Below, one piece after another: positions 21,611 through 33,402 of a DNA stretch of 64,000 bases; within the stretch, counting starts at the first letter, position 1, and each line of letters opens with the position of its first letter. This DNA comes from Flavobacteriales bacterium. GTDB taxonomy: Bacteria; Bacteroidota; Bacteroidia; Flavobacteriales_D; Sanyastnellaceae. A program made the translations under genes and the position numbers. The notes under the pieces are model-generated. The model made no database searches. It was given only the letters and a program-made list of their open reading frames with translations, and had not been told where the DNA came from. The stretch lies in assembly GCA_018402085.1 (NCBI GenBank), contig JAGYJM010000002.1, positions 310,001 to 374,000 on the forward strand, written 5' to 3'.

Positions 21611-22726
21611 ATGAGTGAGAACGCAAAACCCACTAAGGCACTATTGCTTTTGGCTGATGGTACGGTCTTCGAAGGTCGTGGCATCGGGGCAGAAGGTGTC
21701 ACCGCTGGCGAGATCGCCTTTAACACAGGAATGTACGGCTACCAGGAAATCTTCACTGACCCCAGCTATTTTGGCCAGCTTCTTGTAATGGCTACCAGCC
21801 ACATTGGAAATTACGGCGTGCACGACACCGAAATAGAGTCAGATAGTCTGAAAATCGCAGGTCTCATCACCAAGAAATTTTCTGATATTTTCAGCCGCGT
21901 CAGCGGAAAAGGCACCCTGCAGGAATACCTCCAACGCGACGGAGTCGTAGGTATCGCTGATGTAGATACCCGCGCTCTCGTTAGACATATCCGCGAGAAA
22001 GGAGCGATGAATGCCATCATTGCAACCGATGGCACCACTCTTGACACACTCAAGAGACAACTCAAAGAGGTACCTTCTATGGAAGGCCTTGAATTATCTT
22101 CAAAGGTCACGACTTCCGAAATCCACAAAGTAGAAGCCGAAAACGAAATTTGCAGTGTTGCCCTGCTTGACCTCGGAACAAAAAAAAATATTATCCGGTG
22201 TCTTACCGATAGAGGTGCCTCGGTTACTGTGTACCCCATGCATACTCCCGCTCATGAAATTATCGCTGCAAAGCACGATGGTATTCTCATTTCAAATGGC
22301 CCGGGTGATCCTGCAGCCATGAAGAATGTGATAAAAACCGCAGCGACACTGATCGAATCCGGTACACCCGTTTTTGGTATTTGCCTCGGTCATCAAATCA
22401 TTGCCCTCAGTCAGGGCCTGGCCACCGAAAAGATGTTCAACGGCCACCGTGGTGTCAATCATCCCGTAAAGAACCTCATCAACGGCAAATGCGAGATTAC
22501 CTCACAGAATCACGGCTTTGTAGTGAGCACTGAAAGCATTGCCGAAAGCGAACAGGTTGAACTCACACATACGCATCTCAATGATTTATCGGTAGCAGGG
22601 CTGAGGCTAAAGAATAAACCCGCCTTCTCTGTTCAATACCACCCCGAAGCATCCGCTGGTCCGCATGACGGACGCTATTTGTTTGACGAATTCATTACCT
22701 TGATTAAAGAGCACAAGTCAGCATAA
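21611..22726 (+). CDS. carA: Carbamoyl-phosphate synthase small subunit
   Basis: ALLLLADGTVFEGRGIG; GICLGHQIIALSQG glutaminase motif. Confidence 0.97.
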   Translation: MSENAKPTKALLLLADGTVFEGRGIGAEGVTAGEIAFNTGMYGYQEIFTDPSYFGQLLVMATSHIGNYGVHDTEIESDSLKIAGLITKKFSDIFSRVSGKGTLQEYLQRDGVVGIADVDTRALVRHIREKGAMNAIIATDGTTLDTLKRQLKEVPSMEGLELSSKVTTSEIHKVEAENEICSVALLDLGTKKNIIRCLTDRGASVTVYPMHTPAHEIIAAKHDGILISNGPGDPAAMKNVIKTAATLIESGTPVFGICLGHQIIALSQGLATEKMFNGHRGVNHPVKNLINGKCEITSQNHGFVVSTESIAESEQVELTHTHLNDLSVAGLRLKNKPAFSVQYHPEASAGPHDGRYLFDEFITLIKEHKSA

Positions 22727-24016
<1,290 letters not shown>

Positions 24017-24094
24017 CGATTTAGGTTAAATTCTTACGGTGCCAATAACCAATGTTTTGAATTCATTTCGTAGCTTGAGTTCAAACGCTTACTC

Positions 24095-26257
24095 ATGCTC
24101 CGATTTCTACTCATCATTACTTTCACGGTACAGGCAATCTTTGCATCAGGCCAATTGAGCAATCCGGGCTTCGAAAGCTGGACCTTACTGTCAGATTTTG
24201 ATCACCCCGTGGTAAATGGCAATTCGTTTATCTCTTCGAATCTTGAAACCTTCTACGATTTCGGTATTCTTTCTTGTACAGAGGTGGCCGGCGTGCAAGG
24301 TTCGGCGATGCGTATTGAAACAGTTGAAACCGCCTCTCAAGACACCATTATAGGTTACGGAATTTGGGGCGCACCTCCTGCGGGGGAAGAGCTCCTCTTC
24401 GAAGAGGGGTTCAGTGTGACCGATCAGGAAATTACAGGCATTTCATGCGACCTGCGCTATGAAATTGATCCGTCATCCTCAGGGTTTGTTATCGTGCAGT
24501 TTAAGTTTCAAGGGGCTCCGGCAGGTGCAGGAAACTTCGGTGAAGGCACTTACTTTTTTCCGGTCAGCGGATCACAAGAAACCTTCCAGAATCAAACTTT
24601 CACGCTGAATCCCGGTATTGGAGCCCTAATCGACGAGTGCATCATCGGGTTTGCTTGCAACAACTTACTCAATGAAAACACTGAACCGGTTCCGGGTAAC
24701 TTCCTCGAAGTCGATAATGTTACGTTCACAGGATCTGAAGACATTGTACCTGGTGGAAATCTCAATGAATGGACACCTTTCACTCCTCTGCTTGTTCCTG
24801 ACGGTTGGGTCACCTCCGCAAACCCAATGGTTCCTTTCGTAGAACAATCTGAAGATGCAGCCGAAGGAAGCTTTGCCATGCAGCTCCGAACGCTTGAATT
24901 CGATGGAGATGTGACCGCGGCTATAGCGACGCAAGGCATACAGCCAGGCTCTGAATTTACGCCCGCTCAGGAATTGCCTGAGGGCTTCTATGGTTGGTCT
25001 TTTCAGTACAAGTACCTGACCGAGAATACCGATACTGCTGCCGTGCTGATCGCGATGTCAGAAGACCCAAATCCCGACCCTGAGAATACCGTTTTTCACT
25101 TTGAACCACTGCTAGCAGATGCAGCGTTCTCTGAAGTCACCATTGATTTCACAGCCTTAACTGAGCAGTTGGACCTGAATTACTTTGCCATTGCTATTGT
25201 TTCAAGTTGGGAAGATAATGGCATTCCTGACGGTAATGTACCCCAGGTTAACAGCACACTACTGGTAGATGATTTCCAGGAGCTGATCCTCGGAGATGAC
25301 CCTTGCATTTTTGATGTGGCCATTGAGCAGGGCAACGAGGTCATCCTCTGTCCCGGTGAATCCTCTGCGTTGTCAGTACCTGATGATTATGATGCCTATC
25401 AGTGGTACCGTGAACCCACTTTTGGTGGTGGTGCAGAAGAGCTTTCCGGAGAAATCACTTCACTTCTTTCGATCGACGTAGAAAACTTTGCTTTGTATAA
25501 TGTATGGTGCGAAGTAACCCTCGATGAATGCACAGAAGCTTCTGCCCCCACTGTTATCGATAGTTATGTTTTCGTTCCGACGACCATCGCCAGCAATGTC
25601 ACCGAAGCTTGTGCGCCTGAAACCGTTACGCTCGAAGCGCTTGGTGCTGAAGGAGAGGTGACCTGGCTTCAGAATGGATTTGAAATCACTGGTGAAAACA
25701 GCAATCCCATCGAGATTGATGAAACGGGATCCTATGTAGCGGTTATTTATCCGGAACTGTGTCCGAATTATGGCATTAGTAGCGGACTCGGCGTGGGTGT
25801 CACCATCTTTCCGGAGCCTGAACCTGAGCTCATTTTCCAAAATGGTCAGATCAGCATTGAGAACGGTCCTTTTGATGAGATCTCATGGCTCTTGAACGGC
25901 ATATCATATTCTAATGGTGAATTTGACGGTCAGTCTGAAATAACTCCGAATACGGATGGTGCATTCACTGTTGAAGTGCTTGACCCAAATGGATGTGAGG
26001 CGGTTTCTGACCCTTTCATGTTTACCGGTGTGAGTGAACTTAGAACCACGGTGACGTTGGCACCGAACCCTACGATGCGTTTCCTCGAAGTGCAGTCGAA
26101 TGTGCCGGGTACCTGCGAGCTCCGTGATATCAGTGGTCGTTTGGTCAGCGCAAAAGCGCTGGATGCGATGTCGCACCACTTTGACCTCATAGATGTGGCT
26201 CGCGGTGTATATCTCCTGCAGATGCACGGACGCACCTACCGAGTCATCAAACAGTAA
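24095..26257 (+). CDS. Secreted T9SS type A sorting domain-containing protein
   Basis: Signal peptide; PGFESW motif; C-terminal LAPNPTMRFLEV...ARGVYLLQMHGRTYRVIKQ. Confidence 0.8.
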   Translation: MLRFLLIITFTVQAIFASGQLSNPGFESWTLLSDFDHPVVNGNSFISSNLETFYDFGILSCTEVAGVQGSAMRIETVETASQDTIIGYGIWGAPPAGEELLFEEGFSVTDQEITGISCDLRYEIDPSSSGFVIVQFKFQGAPAGAGNFGEGTYFFPVSGSQETFQNQTFTLNPGIGALIDECIIGFACNNLLNENTEPVPGNFLEVDNVTFTGSEDIVPGGNLNEWTPFTPLLVPDGWVTSANPMVPFVEQSEDAAEGSFAMQLRTLEFDGDVTAAIATQGIQPGSEFTPAQELPEGFYGWSFQYKYLTENTDTAAVLIAMSEDPNPDPENTVFHFEPLLADAAFSEVTIDFTALTEQLDLNYFAIAIVSSWEDNGIPDGNVPQVNSTLLVDDFQELILGDDPCIFDVAIEQGNEVILCPGESSALSVPDDYDAYQWYREPTFGGGAEELSGEITSLLSIDVENFALYNVWCEVTLDECTEASAPTVIDSYVFVPTTIASNVTEACAPETVTLEALGAEGEVTWLQNGFEITGENSNPIEIDETGSYVAVIYPELCPNYGISSGLGVGVTIFPEPEPELIFQNGQISIENGPFDEISWLLNGISYSNGEFDGQSEITPNTDGAFTVEVLDPNGCEAVSDPFMFTGVSELRTTVTLAPNPTMRFLEVQSNVPGTCELRDISGRLVSAKALDAMSHHFDLIDVARGVYLLQMHGRTYRVIKQ
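26146..26175 (+). repeat. Dispersed palindromic element copy C (CAGCGC-AAAA-GCGCTG-GATGCGATGTCGCA), inside CDS
   Basis: Encodes SAKALDA in the T9SS C-terminal domain. Confidence 0.85.
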
Positions 26258-26269
26258 GAAGCGATTACT

Positions 26270-28672
26270 CTATTCTTTAATGAACGAGATGTTAACATCC
26301 CGCGCTTTTGCGCGGAAAAAATAAACCCCGCGAGAAAGCAAACGAATGTCAATAGGATTGCCGGTGACTCCCTCTAAAACAGTGCGCCCGGATGCATCTG
26401 CAATCTGAAACGGAAGGTTTGCCTCAAGATGGGTTTGCAATAGGTCACGAGCGGGATTGGGATAAACCAGCGGAGGGTGAGCGACGTATTCAGCCAGTCT
26501 AGTGCCGTCAGAGGGATACGCCCAGGCATAGTCTCCAGACCCCTGAAATGGAACGTCAATGAGGCCCTGGTAGTCGTTCGTCAGACCGGTGTAATTGAAT
26601 TCACTGCCTTCGATCACCTGCCATGGGGCCGAAGGGGCAGGGCGCCACACCATCCGAAGACTGTCTTCAGGATATCCGACGAACTGCATTTCAGTGAAGA
26701 AGAGCGAATCGAGGTATACATTATTATTCTGATTTCCGCGGTAGGTAAGGCGTAGCTCAGCATCCCAGTTTTCACTGTCTCGGGTGATCACACGCCAGAA
26801 ACGGTCGGTTGAAAAACGCCATTCAGGCTGTCCGACAGCGTCATCCGCAGCCGTCAGGTGGTGCTCTACCCTGACCCAGACCGAATCTTCTCCAGGAAAA
26901 TCATTAGCGGTAATTCGGAGTTCTGCAAAGTTGAACATCTCTGTACCCGTATCAATGTAGCGTTCTTCTGCAAGCACCGCCTGGTGAAGCCATTGATCGC
27001 GGTTAATAATAATGTGCTGGGGCTCAAAAGCAAGACCATCAACCGTCAGGAAATGTTGATGCCCACTCACCAGCGTTTCAACCGTATGCGTAGCTTCACC
27101 CGGTGCTCCGCTCAGCAGGGTGAGGGTAAGGGGTACATTTGTATAGTACTCGGGGGCATAATGCAGAAACTGTCGAAGCTCGATGTCGGTAGACCAGCCG
27201 TTTGATTGAGCGCTATTGGTAAAGTTGTGCAATCGAATATCAGGATAGCCCGGATTGAAAACCCAATCATCGAAGAAACTCTGGAGATTGGCATCAGTCA
27301 GCGGGTCAAGGTAGTCGCGAAGCTCCTCACTGCTAATGTCTGAAAATGCCTGGTCTTCGAGAAAAGCAGCCATATGTTCAAAGAAATCATCGCCCATGTA
27401 AACCCTGAGGTTATGCGCCACATCGGCTCCCTTTTCGTAAACGTGAGCTCCGTAGGTGTCGTCATGCCCAATGCCGTGCACGGCATAGTGACCGCCGTCA
27501 TCAGACGCAGCGTTGTACAGCACATCTTTCAGGTTGTCGAGAACGTAGGTATTGTAAGCGTCAGGTCCTTCAAGCTGCTCGAAGAATAGCGCCTCGCAGA
27601 AGCTCGCCATCCCTTCATTCAGCCACATATCTTCTTCAGAACTGCACGTCACCAGGTCTCCCCACCACATGTGTGCAATCTCATGGGCCATGAGATAGTC
27701 TAAGCCGAGTCCACTTGCCGGAAAGGCAATGTTCGTGGCATGCTCCATCGCTCCTGCGTTAAAGGGTACAGCAACATAACCTACCCGCGGCCAGCGGTAC
27801 GGACCAAAGTCTGCTTCAAATCCTTCGAGGCATGTATTGAGGTTGTCAAATGCCTCTACCATTGCGACATTTTGCCCCGGAGAAGATGCCAGCCATACCG
27901 GAATCTCGTCACCGGTAGAACTGATAAACATGGATTCATGATGCGTTAGCTCACCCACCGCAACGCTGGCGAGGTAACTGGGAATGTGTTCACTGAGTTC
28001 CCAACGTGTGAGGAGGCTGTCGCTGCCGATCGGCTCAACAGCGGTTAACAGCCCACCGCAATAAGCATTATGCTCGTCGCTTGAGAGCACTTCAATGGTG
28101 TAGGGTGAGCGTTCAACGAAATTGTCAAAGCAGGGGTGCCAAACCCTTCCGTAACTGTGCGGGTCGGCATAAAAGCCCACACCTAGGTTGTAGGCGATAT
28201 CAGATTGCCAATAGAATCCGCCCCATCCGCTTTCATCCGTAATCGGACTACCGTGGTAATGGATTCTTACCCGGGGAGTATCTCCGCTGTTCAGGGCCGC
28301 CTCGGGAGAAATCGTCAGGGTTTGCCCCGAATGTGCGAAAACCGTTTCGGCATCGTCTATGAAAACACTATCCACCGTTAGTCCTTCGAGGTCTAACAGT
28401 ATCTCCTGCAGGTCATCGATCAGCACCTCCATATCGATGATGGCGCGTGCTGAGAGTTCCTGGGCACTCCACGCGGTGAAATCCAGAAAAAGCTCGGTGT
28501 GCAGTATATCGAGTGAATCACTTCGCGAAGCTTCTGCTACTGCGCGCTTACTGTTCGATCGCATCAGGTCTTGTACTGAAAAATGTGAACCATGCGCACG
28601 TGAACAACGGTGTTCCTGTGCGACGCTTGAAATCATAGAAAAAGCGAGAATGCAGGTGATCAATGCTTTCAT
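26270..28672 (-). CDS. M1 family metallopeptidase with T9SS C-terminal domain
   Basis: MAHEIAHMWWGDLVTCSSEEDMWLNEGMASF (HExxH...E); C-terminal YPNPARDLLQ...LLSRGVYFF. Confidence 0.9.
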   Translation of the reverse strand: MKALITCILAFSMISSVAQEHRCSRAHGSHFSVQDLMRSNSKRAVAEASRSDSLDILHTELFLDFTAWSAQELSARAIIDMEVLIDDLQEILLDLEGLTVDSVFIDDAETVFAHSGQTLTISPEAALNSGDTPRVRIHYHGSPITDESGWGGFYWQSDIAYNLGVGFYADPHSYGRVWHPCFDNFVERSPYTIEVLSSDEHNAYCGGLLTAVEPIGSDSLLTRWELSEHIPSYLASVAVGELTHHESMFISSTGDEIPVWLASSPGQNVAMVEAFDNLNTCLEGFEADFGPYRWPRVGYVAVPFNAGAMEHATNIAFPASGLGLDYLMAHEIAHMWWGDLVTCSSEEDMWLNEGMASFCEALFFEQLEGPDAYNTYVLDNLKDVLYNAASDDGGHYAVHGIGHDDTYGAHVYEKGADVAHNLRVYMGDDFFEHMAAFLEDQAFSDISSEELRDYLDPLTDANLQSFFDDWVFNPGYPDIRLHNFTNSAQSNGWSTDIELRQFLHYAPEYYTNVPLTLTLLSGAPGEATHTVETLVSGHQHFLTVDGLAFEPQHIIINRDQWLHQAVLAEERYIDTGTEMFNFAELRITANDFPGEDSVWVRVEHHLTAADDAVGQPEWRFSTDRFWRVITRDSENWDAELRLTYRGNQNNNVYLDSLFFTEMQFVGYPEDSLRMVWRPAPSAPWQVIEGSEFNYTGLTNDYQGLIDVPFQGSGDYAWAYPSDGTRLAEYVAHPPLVYPNPARDLLQTHLEANLPFQIADASGRTVLEGVTGNPIDIRLLSRGVYFFRAKARDVNISFIKE
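26288..26315 (-). repeat. Dispersed palindromic element copy D (CCGCGC-AAAA-GCGCGG-GATGTTAACATC), inside CDS
   Basis: 6-bp stem plus perfect 12-bp palindrome GATGTTAACATC; encodes RAKARDV. Confidence 0.85.
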
Positions 28673-28718
28673 AAAAGATCAATTTGAACGAGGCAGAAGA
28701 TACGAATGCTTCAGCTTA

Positions 28719-28744
28719 CGCCGCAAAAGCGGCGGATGCGTCAT
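28719..28744 (+). repeat. Dispersed palindromic element copy E (CGCCGC-AAAA-GCGGCG-GATGCGTCAT), intergenic
   Basis: 6-bp stem, AAAA loop, GATG. Confidence 0.85.
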
Positions 28745-28924
28745 TTCGCGCTGCTTATCAGGCCATTGGTACCCATTTTCAGTCAACCTGAACAGCACGG
28801 GGTAGGGCAAGTGAACACAGGCTTGTATTAAGCATGATTGGAAAGCCATCTGACAGTGTCATCCACAACAAATTTGTGTGGTGTTGGTCGTCAGATCGCA
28901 AGGAACCAATGAAATTGAATTCCT

Positions 28925-30448
28925 ATGAAACCATCTACCGAACTGTTTGAATTGATTCAGTCGCTCAGTAAAAGCGAGAAGCGGTTTTTTAAGCTCACAT
29001 CGTCATTGCAGACCGGTGAGAAAAATTACCTGAAGATTTTTGACGCGATCGATAAGCAGACCGAATACGATGAGGCAGCGATCAAGCATCAATTTAGGAA
29101 TGAGACCTTCATCAAGCATTTCCCCTCAGAGAAGAATCACCTCTACAAGTTGATTTTGAAGAGTTTGCGTGCTTACCATGCAGACAACTCTGTGAGTTCA
29201 ATTTTGAAGCAGGAGATCAAAAATATTGAGATTCTCTACACCAAAGCACTCTTTAAAGAGTGCAACAAATTTCTGATGCGTGCCAAGAAGATGGCTATTG
29301 AGCATGAGAAATTCTATTTCTTGTTCGAGTTAATCAGTTGGGAGAAGAGCCTACTAGAAGAGGCACTTGAAGACGGACAGTTTACGAAAGACCTTGATAT
29401 GCTTATCAAGGAAGAACAGGAAGTGATTGAGAAGCTCCGAAATCTCGCCGCCTATCACGTGCTCTACTCAAAGATCAATTATGTTTTCAGGAGTGGTGGC
29501 TTTGTGCGAAACAAAGAAGATCGCGAGTTGGTAGAGGAGATCAAAAATCACCCGCTTATTAAGGGTAAAAATACGGCACTCTCTAATCGTGCCGCTACCA
29601 TTTGCTACTACACCCAAGGGTTTTGTAACCTTGCAAACGGAGATCTCGAAAAGGCCTACGCGCGATTCAGAAGAGTTAAGGAAATTCTCGATGCAAATTC
29701 GAACATACGTCGCGATCTTGCGAAGCGCTATGCGCGTACCCTCAACAATATGCTTACATGTCAAATAGACCTGGGGCGGTACGACGAGGCACGGGCATTG
29801 GTGAATGAACTTCGTGATGTGACCACACAAAAAGGATTCAACAGCATCGATATACAGGTTGAGATCTTTAAAGACACCTACCTCGCAGATTTGAAAATCT
29901 GTCACTTTACCGGAGATTTTGAACGCGGCCTATCATTGATCGATGATATTGTTGAAGGCATGGAAGACCTTGGCGGTAAGCTTCATAAAGAACAGACCGT
30001 CTCGTTCTATTACCAGATTGCCTACATCTACTTTGGAGCAGGTCAATATAACAAGGCTTTGTTCTGGATCAATAAAGTACTCAACGATAACGAGAATACA
30101 TTGCGGCAGGATGTGTACAGCTATGCCAGGCTGTTTAACCTGGTGATTCATTATGAACTGGGCAATTACGATCTTCTGGAGTACATCAGTAAGTCAACTC
30201 AACGGTACCTTACGAAGCGACAACGAGATTATGAACTTGAGAAGCTTGTCATTGAATGCATTCGGAAACTTATCCGTGCAAATGATGAAGAGCGCGTGCA
30301 AATCTTTGCGCACTTCCGTGATGATCTGAATGATGCACTCAAAAATTCAGAAGAGCGCATTGTGTTGAAATACTTCAATTTCAAGAAATGGATCGACAGT
30401 AAAATTGCGAACGCATCATTTGCGGAAACAGTGCGAAAAGCAATCTGA
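28925..30448 (+). CDS. Conserved hypothetical, helical/TPR-like protein
   Basis: 507 aa alpha-helical; KPSTELFELIQSLSKSEKRFFK; repeat-like helices. Confidence 0.7.
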   Translation: MKPSTELFELIQSLSKSEKRFFKLTSSLQTGEKNYLKIFDAIDKQTEYDEAAIKHQFRNETFIKHFPSEKNHLYKLILKSLRAYHADNSVSSILKQEIKNIEILYTKALFKECNKFLMRAKKMAIEHEKFYFLFELISWEKSLLEEALEDGQFTKDLDMLIKEEQEVIEKLRNLAAYHVLYSKINYVFRSGGFVRNKEDRELVEEIKNHPLIKGKNTALSNRAATICYYTQGFCNLANGDLEKAYARFRRVKEILDANSNIRRDLAKRYARTLNNMLTCQIDLGRYDEARALVNELRDVTTQKGFNSIDIQVEIFKDTYLADLKICHFTGDFERGLSLIDDIVEGMEDLGGKLHKEQTVSFYYQIAYIYFGAGQYNKALFWINKVLNDNENTLRQDVYSYARLFNLVIHYELGNYDLLEYISKSTQRYLTKRQRDYELEKLVIECIRKLIRANDEERVQIFAHFRDDLNDALKNSEERIVLKYFNFKKWIDSKIANASFAETVRKAI

Positions 30449-30465
30449 GTAGGACAATTAGAGCA

Positions 30466-30496
30466 AAAGAAAACCCGGCCTTGAGCCGGGTTTTTC
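30466..30496. terminator. Bidirectional terminator between convergent genes
   Basis: AAAACCCGGCCTTGAGCCGGGTTTTT. Confidence 0.85.
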
Positions 30497-30521
30497 TTGT
30501 GTTTTTTTTTAGGCAAGAACC

Positions 30522-32462
30522 TTATTCAATGACCGTGAACTCAGTCCGGCGGTTTTCTTCGTGTTGCTCTTCTGAACATTCTGCACCATCAGAGCACCCA
30601 TTTACAAGGCGGCGTTCACCGTAACCACGACTGATCAGCATAGATCGTCGAACGCCCTTACTCACGAGGTATTCAGCAACGGCATTCGCCCGTTTTTCGG
30701 AGAGCTCATCGTTATAAGGAATACTTCCGCGACTATCAGCGTGTGAGCTGACTTCTACTTTTAAACCTTCATTGTCTTTGAGCAAATCAGCCACGTAATT
30801 GAGATACGGCTTCGATGCCTCTCGAATGTCCCATTTGTCATAGTCCCAGTAAATCTCAGGAATTTCATAGGGGTTATTCGGGTTGATACCTTTGGGGTAT
30901 CCTTCTCCGTTGGTGTCGACCTTAGGACCTTCAGGGTTGCTGAGATCCATCAAGGCGAGGTTGACATTGATGTCGCCTCCATTCGGGAGATTTTTTGTGC
31001 TCACTTCCTCATTGACAGCGAAGAATCCATCCTTCTCAGCACGAACCCGGTAATCTTTACCCGGAATGAGCTCCATTTCGAACATGCCGACGTCATCGCT
31101 TTGCAGTTCGGTTACCGAGCCATCGGTGATATTGGTGACGATTACTTTTGAAGATTCGATGGGGTCACCGTTGTTTTTATTGGTGACCAGTCCTTTGAGC
31201 ACAAAGTTGATTTCTGACTCCTTGAAGGTGTAGAGTTGGTCACGTCCATTAGACCTGTCGCTACTGAAAAAACCGGTACTCTTGTCACCGGTGAAGGTCA
31301 TTCCGAAATCATCGCCGACGGAATTCATCGGATAAGGTAGGTGGTAAGGACCATTCCAGGCATTTCCTGCCTTCACGGCGTAAACAAGATCGAGGCCTCC
31401 GATGGTCTGCACTGCATTTGACGAATAATACAGAGAATCGTCTGATCTCAGGGCGGGGAAAACCTCATTTCCCGGAGTATTGACATTATTTCCAAGATTT
31501 GCAGGTTTGCTCCAGACATCATTCTCAAGCTTGCTCATGTAGAGGTCCATGCCTCCGTAACCTTCTGCCAGGTTGGCGCTGAAATAGAGTGTTTTTCCAT
31601 CAGAGCTTAGCGCCGGATGTGCGTACATGTGCATTCCATCACAGAAGGGCATCAAGTCGGGGTCAGACCAGGTACCGTCTTCTTGTTTCTTGGTGATATA
31701 CAGTTGAGTAGTATTAATACCGTCATCATTTTTAGACAGTCGGTTTTTTCGCTCATAGTTGCTTCGGGTCAGGATCATGGTCTTACCGTCTTGAGAAACA
31801 GTGGCGATGCCGTCATGAAATTTACCGTTCACATTGGCAACTTTCTCGGGAGTGCCAATGGTTGTTCCATCGAGTGAGGCCTCATAAAGATCGGTAAACT
31901 TCAGTCCGGTGTATTGATCTACGTCACCCATGCCTGCTTTTTCAGCAGAGAAGTAAATACGGTTATTCATGGCGGTCGGGCTGTAAACAGCGTCAAGACC
32001 TCCTATTATTACTGGTTCTACAGCATATCGTGCGGAGTCAGCTTTCATACCTGCAATATTGTTGCAAGACGAACGCAGATTCTGGGCAATGACATTCGAA
32101 GGGTCACGCGAGAGTATTCCTTCGAATATCTCTTCGGCTTGGTCATACTCACCGTTTGCCATGAGCGCACGGCCATAATTAATGCGATCTTGATCTGAGT
32201 TGCCCGGGGCAGAGGCAAGAATGGCATACTCTTCTTTGGCTTGACTGTACTGGTTGGTTGCGAGGTAAGCGTCTGCCAGTGCCCGACGTGCATCAGGATC
32301 GTCTGTTTTTGACAATCCGTTTTCGAGGTGAGTGATGGCATCCTGGTAGCGCAGCTCTTCGTATGCTTTCATACCATCCTTGATGCTGACTTTCGCGCAC
32401 GAACTCAACACAACTAGAAAAGCTATGAGGAAGGCGTAGGGTGTGAATTGTTTCATCGACAT
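30522..32462 (-). CDS. PorE-like OmpA family lipoprotein (TPR + PD40 propeller + regulatory-like domain + OmpA C-terminal)
   Basis: Signal/lipobox VVLSSCAK; TPR N-terminus; SSDGKTLYFSAN PD40 repeats; VEVSSHADSRGSIPYNDELSEKRANAVAEYL OmpA domain. Confidence 0.85.
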   Translation of the reverse strand: MSMKQFTPYAFLIAFLVVLSSCAKVSIKDGMKAYEELRYQDAITHLENGLSKTDDPDARRALADAYLATNQYSQAKEEYAILASAPGNSDQDRINYGRALMANGEYDQAEEIFEGILSRDPSNVIAQNLRSSCNNIAGMKADSARYAVEPVIIGGLDAVYSPTAMNNRIYFSAEKAGMGDVDQYTGLKFTDLYEASLDGTTIGTPEKVANVNGKFHDGIATVSQDGKTMILTRSNYERKNRLSKNDDGINTTQLYITKKQEDGTWSDPDLMPFCDGMHMYAHPALSSDGKTLYFSANLAEGYGGMDLYMSKLENDVWSKPANLGNNVNTPGNEVFPALRSDDSLYYSSNAVQTIGGLDLVYAVKAGNAWNGPYHLPYPMNSVGDDFGMTFTGDKSTGFFSSDRSNGRDQLYTFKESEINFVLKGLVTNKNNGDPIESSKVIVTNITDGSVTELQSDDVGMFEMELIPGKDYRVRAEKDGFFAVNEEVSTKNLPNGGDINVNLALMDLSNPEGPKVDTNGEGYPKGINPNNPYEIPEIYWDYDKWDIREASKPYLNYVADLLKDNEGLKVEVSSHADSRGSIPYNDELSEKRANAVAEYLVSKGVRRSMLISRGYGERRLVNGCSDGAECSEEQHEENRRTEFTVIE

Positions 32463-32464
32463 GG

Positions 32465-33397
32465 TTAGAAGTATCGTGGTGAGCGCTTTTTAATGGTGAC
32501 GTCTTGACCAAAGTCAAAACCGAGCATCACTTCATGCGATCCGTTAGAGTAAGTGTTGATGTCTGTGAGTGTATGGTCGTATGCGTAGCCAAGGCGTAGC
32601 TGAGGTGTGATATTGTACTCAATCATTCCAATAAGCGCATCGCCGGTGCGATAGCCTGCACCGAGCCACAAACGACGGTAGAGTAGTACGTTGCAGTTGA
32701 GATCAAGTTGAACAGGTGCGGCCGGTTCAACTTTGACCAAAACAGATGGCTTAATAGCCACGTTGGTGCCGGCCTCTATAACTCCACCAGCATTGAAGTA
32801 GTAGTGCTGAGTGAAGTAGTTACTCGTGACTGAATTATCGATCACGATAGCGTCGTCAAGTGAATATAACATGGGAATTGAGAAACCAGCGAAGAAACGT
32901 TCAGAATGGTAGTACATGCCAAAGCCAAACTTCGGAATGAATTGCCCTTGAATGTCTCCTTGGTTATACACTTCATCGTCTTCGTCCCAAACAGTTACGT
33001 CGCTGAGTGTGGCGCTGTAGGATGAAGCACCTGCGCGGATTCCAAAGGACAAGTCTCCTTTACCTAAAGGCAGGTGGTATGCGATGTTTACTGAAGCTTC
33101 AAGCTGCTCCGTTACGCCGATGCGGTCATTGCTTATCAATAGACCCACGCCGAGACGGTTGTTCGCTAAAGGTCCGTCAATTCCTACAACCTGGCCTGTA
33201 GGCGCACCGTCAAAGTTGGTCCACTGACTGCGGTGCAGGGCGGTAGCTGACCAATAAGAGTGGGTTCCGGCATAGGCCGGGTTCAAAAGCAGGCCATTGA
33301 ACATGTACTGGCTCACCATCAACTCTTGCTGCGCAAAGAGTCCTGCAGAAGAACCAAGTAAAATAAGGGTGATTATTAAGTGCTTCATGATGGTCAT
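32465..33397 (-). CDS. PorP/SprF family type IX secretion membrane protein
   Basis: QQELMVSQYMFNGLLLNPAYAGTHSYWSATALHRSQWTNFDGAP. Confidence 0.93.
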   Translation of the reverse strand: MTIMKHLIITLILLGSSAGLFAQQELMVSQYMFNGLLLNPAYAGTHSYWSATALHRSQWTNFDGAPTGQVVGIDGPLANNRLGVGLLISNDRIGVTEQLEASVNIAYHLPLGKGDLSFGIRAGASSYSATLSDVTVWDEDDEVYNQGDIQGQFIPKFGFGMYYHSERFFAGFSIPMLYSLDDAIVIDNSVTSNYFTQHYYFNAGGVIEAGTNVAIKPSVLVKVEPAAPVQLDLNCNVLLYRRLWLGAGYRTGDALIGMIEYNITPQLRLGYAYDHTLTDINTYSNGSHEVMLGFDFGQDVTIKKRSPRYF

Positions 33398-33402
33398 TTC
33401 GT

